Shown here: one piece after another, positions 1 to 5,854 of the stretch
How positions within the stretch are numbered: position 1 is the stretch's first letter
How the letters are laid out: every line of letters begins with the position of its first letter
Source: Caulobacteraceae bacterium
Lineage (GTDB): Bacteria; Pseudomonadota; Alphaproteobacteria; Caulobacterales; Caulobacteraceae
DNA length: 6,467 nt
Direction: 5' to 3'
Assembly: GCA_004144935.1 (NCBI GenBank)
Contig: SDZP01000202.1
Span: 1-6,467 of the forward strand
Notes under the pieces: generated by a model
Databases searched by the model: none
The model's input: only the letters and a program-made list of their open reading frames with translations
What the model was told of the DNA's origin: nothing
Program-made: the position numbers and the translations under genes

Positions 1-1
1 G

Positions 2-91
2 GCCCAGGCCGCCCTGACCGCGCCAGCTCCCAAGGCCGCCGCGCCGGTCCCGGCGCCGGCCGAGGTCAAGCCGCCCGAGAAGGCCGGCTGA
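2..91 (+). CDS. C-terminal tail of an unidentified protein (5' end outside window)
   Basis: Only the last 29 codons and a TGA stop (89-91) are visible. The tail is almost entirely Ala, Pro, Lys and Val and ends in KPPEKAG. This looks like a disordered C-terminal extension, so the family cannot be named. The frame was chosen because it gives G/C-ending codons and stops one base before the GTG of the next gene. A competing open frame ending at 96 is Arg/Gly-rich and looks like a shadow. The ribosome binding site of the next gene lies inside this tail, so the two genes are probably cotranscribed and translationally coupled. Confidence 0.6.
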   Translation, partial: AQAALTAPAPKAAAPVPAPAEVKPPEKAG

Positions 92-92
92 C

Positions 93-2996
93 GTGAGTCT
101 CCGCCGGACCCTTCGTTCCGGCGTCGCGGCCGCCTGTATCCTGGGCGTCGCCGCGCCCGTGGGCTATGTCGCGCCGGCCTATGCCGCGCGGCCGGCCCTC
201 GACGTGCGCGTGGCCCAGGCCAGAGATTTCAGCCGCATCGAATTCCACTGGGCCGGCGGCGCCCGCGTCACCAGCCGGCGTGAGGGCCAGACCCTCATCC
301 TGCGTTTCAGCCGGGACGCCAGGCCCGACATCGCCCTGCTTCGCGCCACCCCGCCGCGCTGGCTGAAGTCGGCCGAGGCGCGCCACGTCGGCGGCGTCCT
401 GGAGATGGTCCTCACCCTCGAGGACAACGCCGACGCCAAGGTCGGCCAGGCCGACGGCGCCACCTGGGTCAACCTGGTCGAGAAGAAGACGCCCGAGACG
501 CCGGCCACGCCCGGGCCGCCGCCGGCCGATGTGGCGACCACCGACGCGGCCCCGCGGGCCAATCCGGTTCCCCCCGGCGGCGCCGTCCCGGTGACCACCG
601 AAAGTTCGGCGCGCCAGACGCGCCTGCGCTTCGACTGGGCCGCCCCGGTCGCCGCCGCCGTCTTCCGGCGGGGCGAGGCGGTGTGGGTCGTGTTCGACGC
701 CCCGGCCCGCCTGAACACCGGCAGGCTGCCGGCCGCCGGCGAGCGCTATCGCAAGCTCCAGGCCCTCGGCGGCAAGGACTACGCCGCCCTGCGCATGGTG
801 GTCGAGCGGGGCACGCCGGTCACCGTCGCGGGCGAGGGCAACAGCTGGACCCTGGTCATCGGGGCCGGCGCGCCGGCTGGCCCGGACGCCGGCGGCGGCG
901 CGGTCACCGTTTCGCGCGACGCCGAACAGCCTGGCCTGACCGCCACCATGGCCGGGGCAGGGCGCCCCGTCTGGGTCGACGATCCGGCCGTCGGCGACCG
1001 GCTGGCCGTGGTGCCGGCCCTGGCGCCGGCCAAGGGCTTGGCCGCGCGGCGCGATTTCGTCGACCTGTCCATGCTGGCCAGCCTGCAGGGCCTGGCCATG
1101 GAGGCCTACGCCCCTGGCCTCACCATGGCTGTCGAGGGCGATCTGGTGCGCATCGGCAAGGGCGCGGGCCTGGCCCTGTCCCCGGCCTGGGCCAGCGGCG
1201 CGGCGCCGGTGCAGGAAGCTGCGATGGGGGCCCCGACCAAGGCCTCGATGCCCGGCCTGATCGGCGACCAGTGGGGCCAGACCGGCGATCTGGGCTTCAT
1301 GCGGCGCTATGACCAGCTGATGTCGGCCGCCGCCGCCGAGGGCGCCGCCGGCGACGCGGCGCCGACCGAGGCCCGCCTGGCCCTGGCTCGTTTCCTGATC
1401 GGCGCCGAGCTGTCCTACGAGGCGATCGGCGTGCTGAACGCCGCCGGCCGCTCGCGCGAGGCCCTGATGGGCGACGCCGAGTTCCGCGGCCTGCGCGGCA
1501 TGGCCCAGGTCATGGCCGGGCGGCTGAAAGAGGCTGACAGCGACCTGTCGGTCGGCATGCTGACCGACGATCCGTCCAGCGCCGCCTGGCGGGGCTACAT
1601 CGCCGCCAAACAGGGCCAGTGGGCGGACGCCCGCGCCAAATTTTCGCAGAGCGCCCAGGCCATGGACCTGTTCCCGCCGCTCTGGCGCGCCCGCTTCGCC
1701 CGGGCCGACGCCGAGGCGGCCATCGCGCTCGGGGACCTCGGGGCCGCCGAAACCTGCCTGGGCCGCGCCGCCGTCGAGGGCCTGCCGCCCGCCGAACAGC
1801 TGGCCAACGACCTGATGCGCGCCCGGCTGCTCGAGGCCAAGGGCGACAAGGACAGGGCGCTGGCCGTCTATGAGCTGATCGCCAAGGCTCCGCTGGAGCA
1901 GTACGCCACCCCGGCCGTGCTCCGCGCCACCCAGATCAAGCTCGACACCGGCAAGCTCAACGCCGCCCAGGCCGCGGCGATCTTCGATGGCCTGCGTTAC
2001 CGCTGGCGCGGCGACGCCACCGAACTGGAAACCGTCCGCGCCCTCGGCAAGCTCTACCTCGGCCAGGGGCGCTACCGCGAAGGGCTGGAGGCGCTGCGCT
2101 CGGCCGGCAGCCTGCGCACGGATCTGCAGGTGGCGGTCGACCTGCAGAACGACCTGTCCGCCGCCTTCCGCAGCCTCTTCCTCGACGGCCTCGCCGACGG
2201 CCTGGAGCCGATCCAGGCGCTGGGCCTCTACAAGGACTTCAAGGACCTCACCCCGATCGGGGCCGAAGGTGACCTGATGGTGCGCAAGATGGTGCGCCGG
2301 CTGGTCGATGTGGACCTGCTGGATCAGGCCGCCGAGCTCCTGCAATACCAGGTCGACAACCGCCTGGAGGGCGTGCCCAAGGCCCAGGTGGCGACCGACC
2401 TGGCGCTGATCTACCTGATGAACCGCGAGCCCGAGAAGGCGCTCGGCGCGATCAACGCCAGCCGCACCACCGTGCTGCCGACCACCCTCAACACCGAGCG
2501 CCGGGCGATCACCGCCCGGGCCCTGATGGGGGTCGGGCGGCTGGACGCGGCGCTGGAGGTGCTGGAGAACGACAGCGGGCCCGAGGCGACCGACGTGCGC
2601 GCCGAGATCGCCTGGAAGTCCAGAAGCTGGCCGCTGGCCGGTGAGATGCTGGAGCGCCAGCTGGGCGACCGCTGGAAGACCGCCCTGCCGCTGCGCACCG
2701 ACGAGGAGGGCCGCCTGCTGCGGGCCGGAGTCGCCTACAGCCTGGCCGGCGACGACGCCTCGCTCGCCCGCATGCGGAGCCGCTACCTGCCCCTCTTCGA
2801 CGGGGCCCGCAACCCCGACGCCCTGCGCGTCGCCTTTGCCTCCGTCGACGGCGAACGCCTGACCACCGCCGGCTTCGGCCGCTCGGTCGCCGAGACCGAA
2901 GCCTTCAACGGCTGGGTCGGCCGCATGAAACAGAAGTTCCGCGAGAAGCCCGTTCCCAAGGTGGCGGCCGCCGGAAAACCGGCCGTTAAAGGGTAG
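93..2996 (+). CDS. Exported protein with AMIN-like N-terminal repeats and TPR-like C-terminal half
   Basis: This is a 967-residue protein. The GTG at 93 is the only start codon between the upstream in-frame stop (15-17) and the gene body, and GAGAAGG at 77-83 sits 9 bases before it. Residues 1-31 look like a signal peptide: a basic start, a hydrophobic core and a likely cleavage site after AYA, so the product is probably periplasmic. Residues about 38-130 and 172-256 each form a beta-rich unit with a similar opening (RIEFHWAG and RLRFDWAAP, followed by strand-forming hydrophobics), reminiscent of AMIN domains. They are joined by a Pro/Ala/Thr linker at about 133-170. A third, weaker unit may cover about 275-365. 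From about 425 to 905 the protein is helical with TPR-like A/G/L/Y spacing, for example around KQGQWADARAKF, YLGQGRYREGLEAL and MNREPEKALGAI. The end is Lys/Ala-rich. TPR arrays normally bind protein partners; the ligand here is unknown. The neighbours suggest envelope or motility work, but the gene is convergent to fliP, so this is inference. No gene symbol is justified. Confidence 0.9.
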   Translation: MSLRRTLRSGVAAACILGVAAPVGYVAPAYAARPALDVRVAQARDFSRIEFHWAGGARVTSRREGQTLILRFSRDARPDIALLRATPPRWLKSAEARHVGGVLEMVLTLEDNADAKVGQADGATWVNLVEKKTPETPATPGPPPADVATTDAAPRANPVPPGGAVPVTTESSARQTRLRFDWAAPVAAAVFRRGEAVWVVFDAPARLNTGRLPAAGERYRKLQALGGKDYAALRMVVERGTPVTVAGEGNSWTLVIGAGAPAGPDAGGGAVTVSRDAEQPGLTATMAGAGRPVWVDDPAVGDRLAVVPALAPAKGLAARRDFVDLSMLASLQGLAMEAYAPGLTMAVEGDLVRIGKGAGLALSPAWASGAAPVQEAAMGAPTKASMPGLIGDQWGQTGDLGFMRRYDQLMSAAAAEGAAGDAAPTEARLALARFLIGAELSYEAIGVLNAAGRSREALMGDAEFRGLRGMAQVMAGRLKEADSDLSVGMLTDDPSSAAWRGYIAAKQGQWADARAKFSQSAQAMDLFPPLWRARFARADAEAAIALGDLGAAETCLGRAAVEGLPPAEQLANDLMRARLLEAKGDKDRALAVYELIAKAPLEQYATPAVLRATQIKLDTGKLNAAQAAAIFDGLRYRWRGDATELETVRALGKLYLGQGRYREGLEALRSAGSLRTDLQVAVDLQNDLSAAFRSLFLDGLADGLEPIQALGLYKDFKDLTPIGAEGDLMVRKMVRRLVDVDLLDQAAELLQYQVDNRLEGVPKAQVATDLALIYLMNREPEKALGAINASRTTVLPTTLNTERRAITARALMGVGRLDAALEVLENDSGPEATDVRAEIAWKSRSWPLAGEMLERQLGDRWKTALPLRTDEEGRLLRAGVAYSLAGDDASLARMRSRYLPLFDGARNPDALRVAFASVDGERLTTAGFGRSVAETEAFNGWVGRMKQKFREKPVPKVAAAGKPAVKG

Positions 2997-3024
2997 AAAT
3001 AGCCCGCAATCCGGGGCTAACGGC

Positions 3025-3042
3025 AATATGTCTAGACATATT
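3025..3042. promoter_or_regulatory. Perfect 18-base palindrome, candidate operator
   Basis: AATATGTCTAGACATATT reads identically on both strands. Its A+T content contrasts with the surrounding DNA, and it contains CTAG, which is usually rare in proteobacterial genomes. The core GTCTAGAC fits the GT-N-TA-N-AC pattern known for operators of HutC-subfamily GntR repressors; that match is inferred from consensus only. No GntR gene is in the window. The site starts 28 bases after the TPR gene stop. It is not a plausible terminator, because the stem would be AT-rich with almost no loop and no T run follows. Confidence 0.4.
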
Positions 3043-3147
3043 CATCGGCCAAAATCGGCTTTGCGAACCCGCCACGCCAGGTCGGGCAGAGGCGTAGGCC
3101 GCCCGGGTGCGATTGTGGCCTACAATCCCAGCCGCACGGTCTACGCT

Positions 3148-3213
3148 TGGCCTACGCCGAGACCTACATCCGCGCAGCCCTGGCCCACGCCAAAGCCTAC
3201 GCCCGCAAGGGTT
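3148..3213 (+). repeat. Two-copy degenerate 33-base tandem repeat
   Basis: The 30 bases from 3148 and the 30 bases from 3181 match at 21 positions with a period of 33. Both begin TGGCC(T/C)ACGCC and share a central CCTAC. The period is exactly 11 codons in the frame described for 3141-3317. A third TGGCCTAC occurs at 3116, 32 bases upstream, but the match does not extend. GGCGTAGGCC at 3091-3100 is the exact reverse complement of GGCCTACGCC at 3149-3158. Confidence 0.4.
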
Positions 3214-3293
3214 TGCAGGGCTTTCGCCCGCCGCAGACCGACGTCGTCTTTTTTGTAGGTCCGGCGCGCCGCGGTATCATGGTCCGCCGCTTC

Positions 3294-3308
3294 GATAGCC
3301 TCGCTATC
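3294..3308. repeat. Perfect 6-bp hairpin spanning the fliP stop codon
   Basis: GATAGC (3294-3299) and GCTATC (3303-3308) are complementary around a three-base CTC loop. The fliP TAG (3306-3304) lies in one arm. Outer CGCC (3285-3288) and GGCG (3311-3314) could extend it across an asymmetric internal loop. No T run follows on the minus strand, so it is a weak candidate for a 3' mRNA structure, not a classic terminator. Confidence 0.3.
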
Positions 3309-4098
3309 CGGGCGTGAAGCTCTCGACCAGGCTGCCGGCCACCAGCCGCCAGCCATCCACCAGCACGAAGAAGATCAGCTTGAACGGCAGGCTGATGACC
3401 ACAGGGGGCAGCATCATCATCCCCATGCTCATCAGCACGCTGGCCACCACCAGGTCGATGACCAGGAAGGGCACGAACAGCAGGAACCCGATCTCGAAGG
3501 CCCGCTTCAGTTCGCTGATCATGAACGCCGGGGTGACCACCCGCAGCGGCGTTTCCTGGATGTTGGCCGGCCGCTGGATCTTCGACAGGCGGATGAACAG
3601 GGCCAGGTCGTCGCGATCGACCTGGGTCAGCATGAAGGTCTTCACCGGCGCCGAGGCCGCATCGAACGCCTGCGGCAGCTCGACCTGCTGGTCGAGCAGC
3701 GGGCGGATGCCCTCGTCGTAGGATTTCTGGAAGGTCGGGGCCATGACGATGGCGGTCAGGAACAGCGCCAAGCTGACCAGCACCGCGTTGGGCGGGCTCT
3801 GCTGCAGGCCAAGGGCGGTGCGCAGCAGGCCCAGCACCACGACGATGCGCACGAAGCTGGTGGTCATGATGACGATCGACGGGGCCAGCGACAACACGGT
3901 CATCAGACCGACCAGCTGCACCACGCGCTCGGTCAGGCCGGCGCCGGTGCCCAGATCGATGTTGACGGCCTGGGCCGAGGCGATGCCGGGCAGGGCGATG
4001 GCGACGCCGAGCAGCACCGCCAGGCCGAACTGCCGCTTCAGGTGCCAGGGGTTCTTGTCGACCGGCCGGTGGGTCGGCTGTCTGGGGAGCCTGGCCAT
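3304..4098 (-). CDS. fliP: Flagellar export gate protein FliP
   Basis: FliP is an inner-membrane core subunit of the flagellar type III secretion gate; with FliQ and FliR it forms the entry channel for rod, hook and filament proteins. The 264 residues match the family throughout. A basic N-terminal stretch of about 20 residues precedes a signal sequence (about 22-42, ending GIASA), as FliP is typically made as a precursor. Next come the conserved block LAPSIVIMTTSFVRIVVVLG (71-90), QQSPPNAVLVSLALFLT (99-115), PAFMISELKRAFEIGFLLFV (190-209) and MSMGMMMLPP (223-232). The consecutive methionines 227-229 correspond to the Met-rich gasket that seals the closed channel in the family. The C-terminus DGWRLVAGSLVESF is also typical. 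The start ATG overlaps the fliO TGA by one base (TGATG), indicating translational coupling. The N-terminal extension before the signal sequence is somewhat long, so a later start is possible. Confidence 0.97.
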   Translation of the reverse strand: MARLPRQPTHRPVDKNPWHLKRQFGLAVLLGVAIALPGIASAQAVNIDLGTGAGLTERVVQLVGLMTVLSLAPSIVIMTTSFVRIVVVLGLLRTALGLQQSPPNAVLVSLALFLTAIVMAPTFQKSYDEGIRPLLDQQVELPQAFDAASAPVKTFMLTQVDRDDLALFIRLSKIQRPANIQETPLRVVTPAFMISELKRAFEIGFLLFVPFLVIDLVVASVLMSMGMMMLPPVVISLPFKLIFFVLVDGWRLVAGSLVESFTPG

Positions 4099-4436
4099 CA
4101 GGTCGTCTCCACGGCTGGCGTCTTGCGGGGCGCCGGACGCGCCTTCAGGGTCTCGAGCATGCGGCCTTCGCCGAGCAGGATCAGCCGCTCCTGGTCGTCC
4201 AGGCGGACCAGCACCAGGCGGCGGGTGGGATCGATGACCAGGGTCTCGACCAGTTTCAGCCGGCGATCCTTGGATTCGCCGCCCTGGAAGCGGGCGATGA
4301 CGTCCGGCCCGAACCGGCGCAGGCCCACGGCCGTCAGCCCGATCAGGCCCAACGTCACCGCCAGGGCGAAGATGGCCTGCAGAAAATTGACGATATCCAT
4401 GGAACGCGCGCGCGACTCTTGGAGAGTGATCGTCAC
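4098..4436 (-). CDS. fliO: Flagellar biosynthesis protein FliO
   Basis: FliO is a small membrane protein that assists assembly of the FliP ring in the flagellar export apparatus. The 112-residue product has one membrane segment (about residues 17-38, FLQAIFALAVTLGLIGL region) followed by a basic cytoplasmic domain. The segment LKLVETLVIDPTRRLVLVRLDDQERLILLG is the typical FliO beta-rich core. Length is close to the usual size. Two starts are possible. The GTG at 4436 has GAGG (4448-4445 on the minus strand) 8 bases upstream. The ATG at 4400 gives a 100-residue form starting MDIVNFLQ, which looks more like family N-termini, but its nearest AG-rich motif (AAGAG) is 15 bases away. The gene heads a fliO-fliP operon divergent from flgB and probably shares the CtrA-box region. 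Confidence 0.92.
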   Translation of the reverse strand: MTITLQESRARSMDIVNFLQAIFALAVTLGLIGLTAVGLRRFGPDVIARFQGGESKDRRLKLVETLVIDPTRRLVLVRLDDQERLILLGEGRMLETLKARPAPRKTPAVETT

Positions 4437-4493
4437 CAGATGAGCCTCAAAACTTAAGGCCGGATTAACCCTGTTTGTTCACCATGATGTCCC
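4437..4493. promoter_or_regulatory. Divergent control region of fliOP and flgBC-fliE
   Basis: This 57-base interval separates the fliO GTG from the flgB ATG, or 93 bases if fliO starts at 4400. It is locally AT-richer than its surroundings and holds the CtrA box plus the candidate fliO ribosome binding site. No clear -10 element, sigma-54 GG/GC pair or ribosome binding site for flgB is visible. Such short spacing means both promoters must overlap or use the same activator site. Confidence 0.7.
4454..4468. promoter_or_regulatory. CtrA binding box (TTAA-N7-TTAA)
   Basis: TTAAGGCCGGATTAA is a perfect full-length CtrA site: two TTAA half sites separated by seven bases, followed on the plus strand by CC, as in the consensus TTAAC. 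CtrA is the cell-cycle response regulator that activates early (class II) flagellar operons in Caulobacter and relatives. The site lies between early flagellar operons, where such control is expected. Its centre is 33 bases upstream of the flgB ATG, matching the usual position of CtrA boxes over the -35 region if transcription begins at or near that ATG. Whether it also drives fliO is inferred from the arrangement. Confidence 0.8.
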
Positions 4494-4940
4494 ATGAACA
4501 TCACGGACATCCCGCTGTTCTCGATGCTGCGGAGCCGGCTGGGCTATCTGTCCGACCGCCAGAACGTCATCGCCGAGAACATCGCCAACGCCAACACGCC
4601 CGATTTCGTGGCGCGGGACGTCAAGCCGTTCAGCTTCGACGCCCACATGAAGAGCGGCGCGGGCGGGGCGGGGGCCGGCGGCCAGATGGCCCTGGCCGGG
4701 CCGGTGATGACGAAGCCCAACCACCTGGCCGGAACCCCGCGACGCACCACCCACGACCAGGCCTTCGGTAAGGCTGTGAAGTCCCGCGACTCCGAGACCA
4801 CGCTCGATGGCAACGGCGTGGTGCTCGAAGACCAGATGATGAAGATGACCGAGACGCGGATGCAGTATGACGCGGCGATCGGCTTCTACCAGAAATCCAT
4901 GGCCCTGCTTCGCATGGCCGCCCGCCCGCCGGGCCGATAG
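4494..4940 (+). CDS. flgB: Flagellar proximal rod protein FlgB
   Basis: FlgB is a proximal rod subunit, exported through the FliP-containing gate and assembled above FliE in the periplasm. The 148-residue protein begins MNITDIPLFSMLRSRLGYLS and carries the conserved N-terminal rod motif NVIAENIANANTPDF (24-38). Its C-terminal helix GVVLEDQMMKMTETRMQYDA (108-127), continuing to about 142, is typical of FlgB and pairs with the N-terminal helix as in other axial proteins. A short Gly/Ala-rich loop (55-63) lies in the variable middle. The ATG at 4494 gives the expected N-terminus, yet no ribosome binding site precedes it. ATGs at 4484 and 4487 are out of frame. With the CtrA box centred 33 bases upstream, the mRNA may be leaderless or nearly so. 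It is the first gene of flgB-flgC-fliE. Confidence 0.96.
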   Translation: MNITDIPLFSMLRSRLGYLSDRQNVIAENIANANTPDFVARDVKPFSFDAHMKSGAGGAGAGGQMALAGPVMTKPNHLAGTPRRTTHDQAFGKAVKSRDSETTLDGNGVVLEDQMMKMTETRMQYDAAIGFYQKSMALLRMAARPPGR

Positions 4941-4953
4941 GAGCCTTTGACCC

Positions 4954-5373
4954 ATGGCTGACATTCCCAACACTTCGAACGCCACCATGCGGATCGCCGC
5001 CTCGGGCCTGCGGGCCCAGCAGGCGCGCATGCGGATCATCGCCGAGAACCTGGCCAACGCCAATTCCACGGCCCGCACGCCCGACGGCGACCCCTACCGC
5101 CGGCAGATTTCGGTGTTCAAGCCGGAGATGATCGATGGCGGCCAGGGCGTGCGGCTGGCCAGGGTCCAGAACGACCCCAAGGACTTCAAGACCACCTACG
5201 ACCCCAGCCATCCGGCCGCCAACGCCCAGGGCTATGTGAAGATGCCCAATGTCGATTCGTTGATCGAGGCGCTCGACATGCGCGAGGCGCAGCGGGCCTA
5301 CGAGGCGAACCTCAACGTCATCGAGACGGCGCGCTCCATGGAAATGCGCACCCTCGAACTCCTCAAGAAGTAG
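4954..5373 (+). CDS. flgC: Flagellar proximal rod protein FlgC
   Basis: FlgC is a proximal rod subunit acting with FlgB, FlgF and FliE in the basal body. The 139-residue product shows the N-terminal motif IIAENLANANST (28-39), then DGDPYRRQISVF (44-55). The characteristic central segment is YDPSHPAANAQGYVKMPNVD (82-101), and the C-terminal helix includes EAQRAYEANLNVIETARSM (111-129). Length and motifs fit the family in full. AGGAG at 4939-4943, partly inside the flgB stop region, is 10 bases before the ATG, so this gene has a good ribosome binding site in contrast to flgB. The gap to flgB is 13 bases, consistent with one operon. Confidence 0.97.
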   Translation: MADIPNTSNATMRIAASGLRAQQARMRIIAENLANANSTARTPDGDPYRRQISVFKPEMIDGGQGVRLARVQNDPKDFKTTYDPSHPAANAQGYVKMPNVDSLIEALDMREAQRAYEANLNVIETARSMEMRTLELLKK

Positions 5374-5382
5374 GGCCAGGCG

Positions 5383-5688
5383 ATGATCACCGCACTCGCA
5401 GCCGCCAAAGCCTACGCCGCCACCCAGAAGACGGGCGGCATCCCCGGGACCGACGGCGGCGCCGTCCAGGGCGCCAGCTTCCAGGACCTGCTCAAGAACG
5501 TCATGGGCGACGCCATGCAGAGCTCCAAGGCGGCCGAGACCCAGATGGCCGCCCATGTGCAGGGCAAGGGCCAGCTGATCGACGTGGTCACCGCCATCAG
5601 CTCCGCCGAGGCCAGCCTGGAAACGGTGATGGCTGTGCGCGATCAGGTGATCAGCGCCTACCAGGAAATCATGCGGATGCCGATCTGA
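5383..5688 (+). CDS. fliE: Flagellar hook-basal body protein FliE
   Basis: FliE links the MS-ring and export gate to the proximal rod and is among the first proteins exported. The 101-residue product has the family's variable N-terminus, the helix beginning SFQDLLKNVMGDA (32-44), and the diagnostic C-terminal half. That half contains LIDVVTAISSAEASLETVMA (65-84) and VRDQVISAYQEIMRMPI (85-101). It lies 9 bases after flgC; AGGG at 5372-5375 overlaps the flgC stop and is a modest ribosome binding site. It is the last gene of the flgB-flgC-fliE operon, as no fliQ, fliR or other flagellar gene follows on this strand. Confidence 0.96.
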   Translation: MITALAAAKAYAATQKTGGIPGTDGGAVQGASFQDLLKNVMGDAMQSSKAAETQMAAHVQGKGQLIDVVTAISSAEASLETVMAVRDQVISAYQEIMRMPI

Positions 5689-5854
5689 CGGCCTGTCAGG
5701 TATTGGCAAGGCCTCGCGCCCCGCCATCCCGGGCTGCGGCGATTATGAACCGAACATAACGGCCGCCTCAGGTCCCGGTCAGGCGGGGGCAACTAAAACG
5801 CTCTTCAAGTTGTTCAACCCGCCGCGGGTGGACGAGATCTGAAGGAGCAAGACC
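5689..5854. other. Spacer after fliE with weak hairpin and no clear promoter
   Basis: This 166-base spacer must contain the end of the fliE transcript and probably the promoter of the next gene. CCGCCT (5763-5768) and AGGCGG (5781-5786) form a 6-bp GC stem with a 12-base loop, but no T run follows. TTCAA is repeated at 5804-5808 and 5813-5817, and GTTG-TT-CAAC (5809-5818) is a small inverted repeat. Paired GAAC words at 5747-5750 and 5752-5755 recall ECF-sigma -35 elements, but no matching -10 is found. No promoter call is made. Confidence 0.4.

Larger units (their letters stand above)
2997..3303. other. 307-base spacer between convergent genes, no convincing gene
   Basis: This stretch separates the TPR gene from the 3' end of fliP. 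It holds a weak 5-bp hairpin (AGCCC 3001-3005 with GGGCT 3014-3018), a perfect 18-base palindrome (3025-3042), a 33-base degenerate tandem repeat (3148-3213) and a run of six T (3250-3255 region) that no good stem precedes. An ATG at 3028 opens a 76-codon frame to 3258, but its first codons (TCT AGA CAT ATT CAT) do not fit the G/C-ending usage of neighbouring genes and it lacks a ribosome binding site. No tRNA or strong terminator is visible for either converging gene. Confidence 0.6.
3141..3317 (+). pseudogene. Start-less open frame, possible small-gene remnant
   Basis: The frame ending with TGA at 3315-3317 has mostly G/C third positions from about 3141 onward, unlike the other two plus frames. 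It would read LAYAETYIRAA then LAHAKAYARKG, an 11-residue helical repeat, then a segment containing TDVVFFVGPARRG. No ATG or GTG opens this frame. Upstream of 3138 it carries Cys/Arg/Pro-rich noise back to a stop at 3033-3035. The only nearby start is TTG at 3147, which lacks a ribosome binding site. A frame continuous from the ATG at 3028 would need a -1 shift near 3147, and no slippery heptamer is seen there. The end overlaps the fliP 3' end by 14 bases. This may be a decayed gene, a sequencing frameshift or chance in GC-rich DNA. Confidence 0.18.

Noticed and set aside
66..3026. A 986-codon open frame on the minus strand opposite the TPR gene
   Set aside because: It is a mirror effect of G/C-ending codons in the real plus-strand gene. 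Its translation is Gly/Ala/His/Gln-rich without recognisable domains or a signal sequence, while the plus-strand protein has a signal peptide and TPR-like repeats.
3239..3256. CGACGTCG followed by a T run as a terminator
   Set aside because: The palindrome has no loop and does not extend into a stable stem; flanking bases mismatch.
3262..3271. CGGCGCGCCG palindrome
   Set aside because: All G/C palindromes of this length are expected by chance in such GC-rich DNA.
3141..3356. Minus-strand 71-codon frame with Gly-Val-Gly repeats
   Set aside because: It overlaps the 3' end of fliP in another frame, and its apparent Gly/Val repeats come from the 33-base DNA repeat.
4413..4417. GACTC, a CcrM (GANTC) methylation site near the fliO start
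   Set aside because: GANTC words occur elsewhere in the window, inside flgB and flgC, so position alone is not evidence of methylation-dependent control.
5704..5719. TGGCAAGGCCTCGCGC as a sigma-54 promoter
   Set aside because: The -24-like TGGCA is present, but the required GC at the -12 position is out of register by one base.
4630..5727. A 365-codon open frame on the minus strand across flgB, flgC and fliE
   Set aside because: It is antisense to three clearly identified flagellar genes and its translation is His/Gly/Arg-rich noise.
5747..5780. GAAC words as an ECF sigma (EcfG-type) promoter
   Set aside because: No CGTT lies 16-17 bases downstream and the first G of GGAAC is missing.
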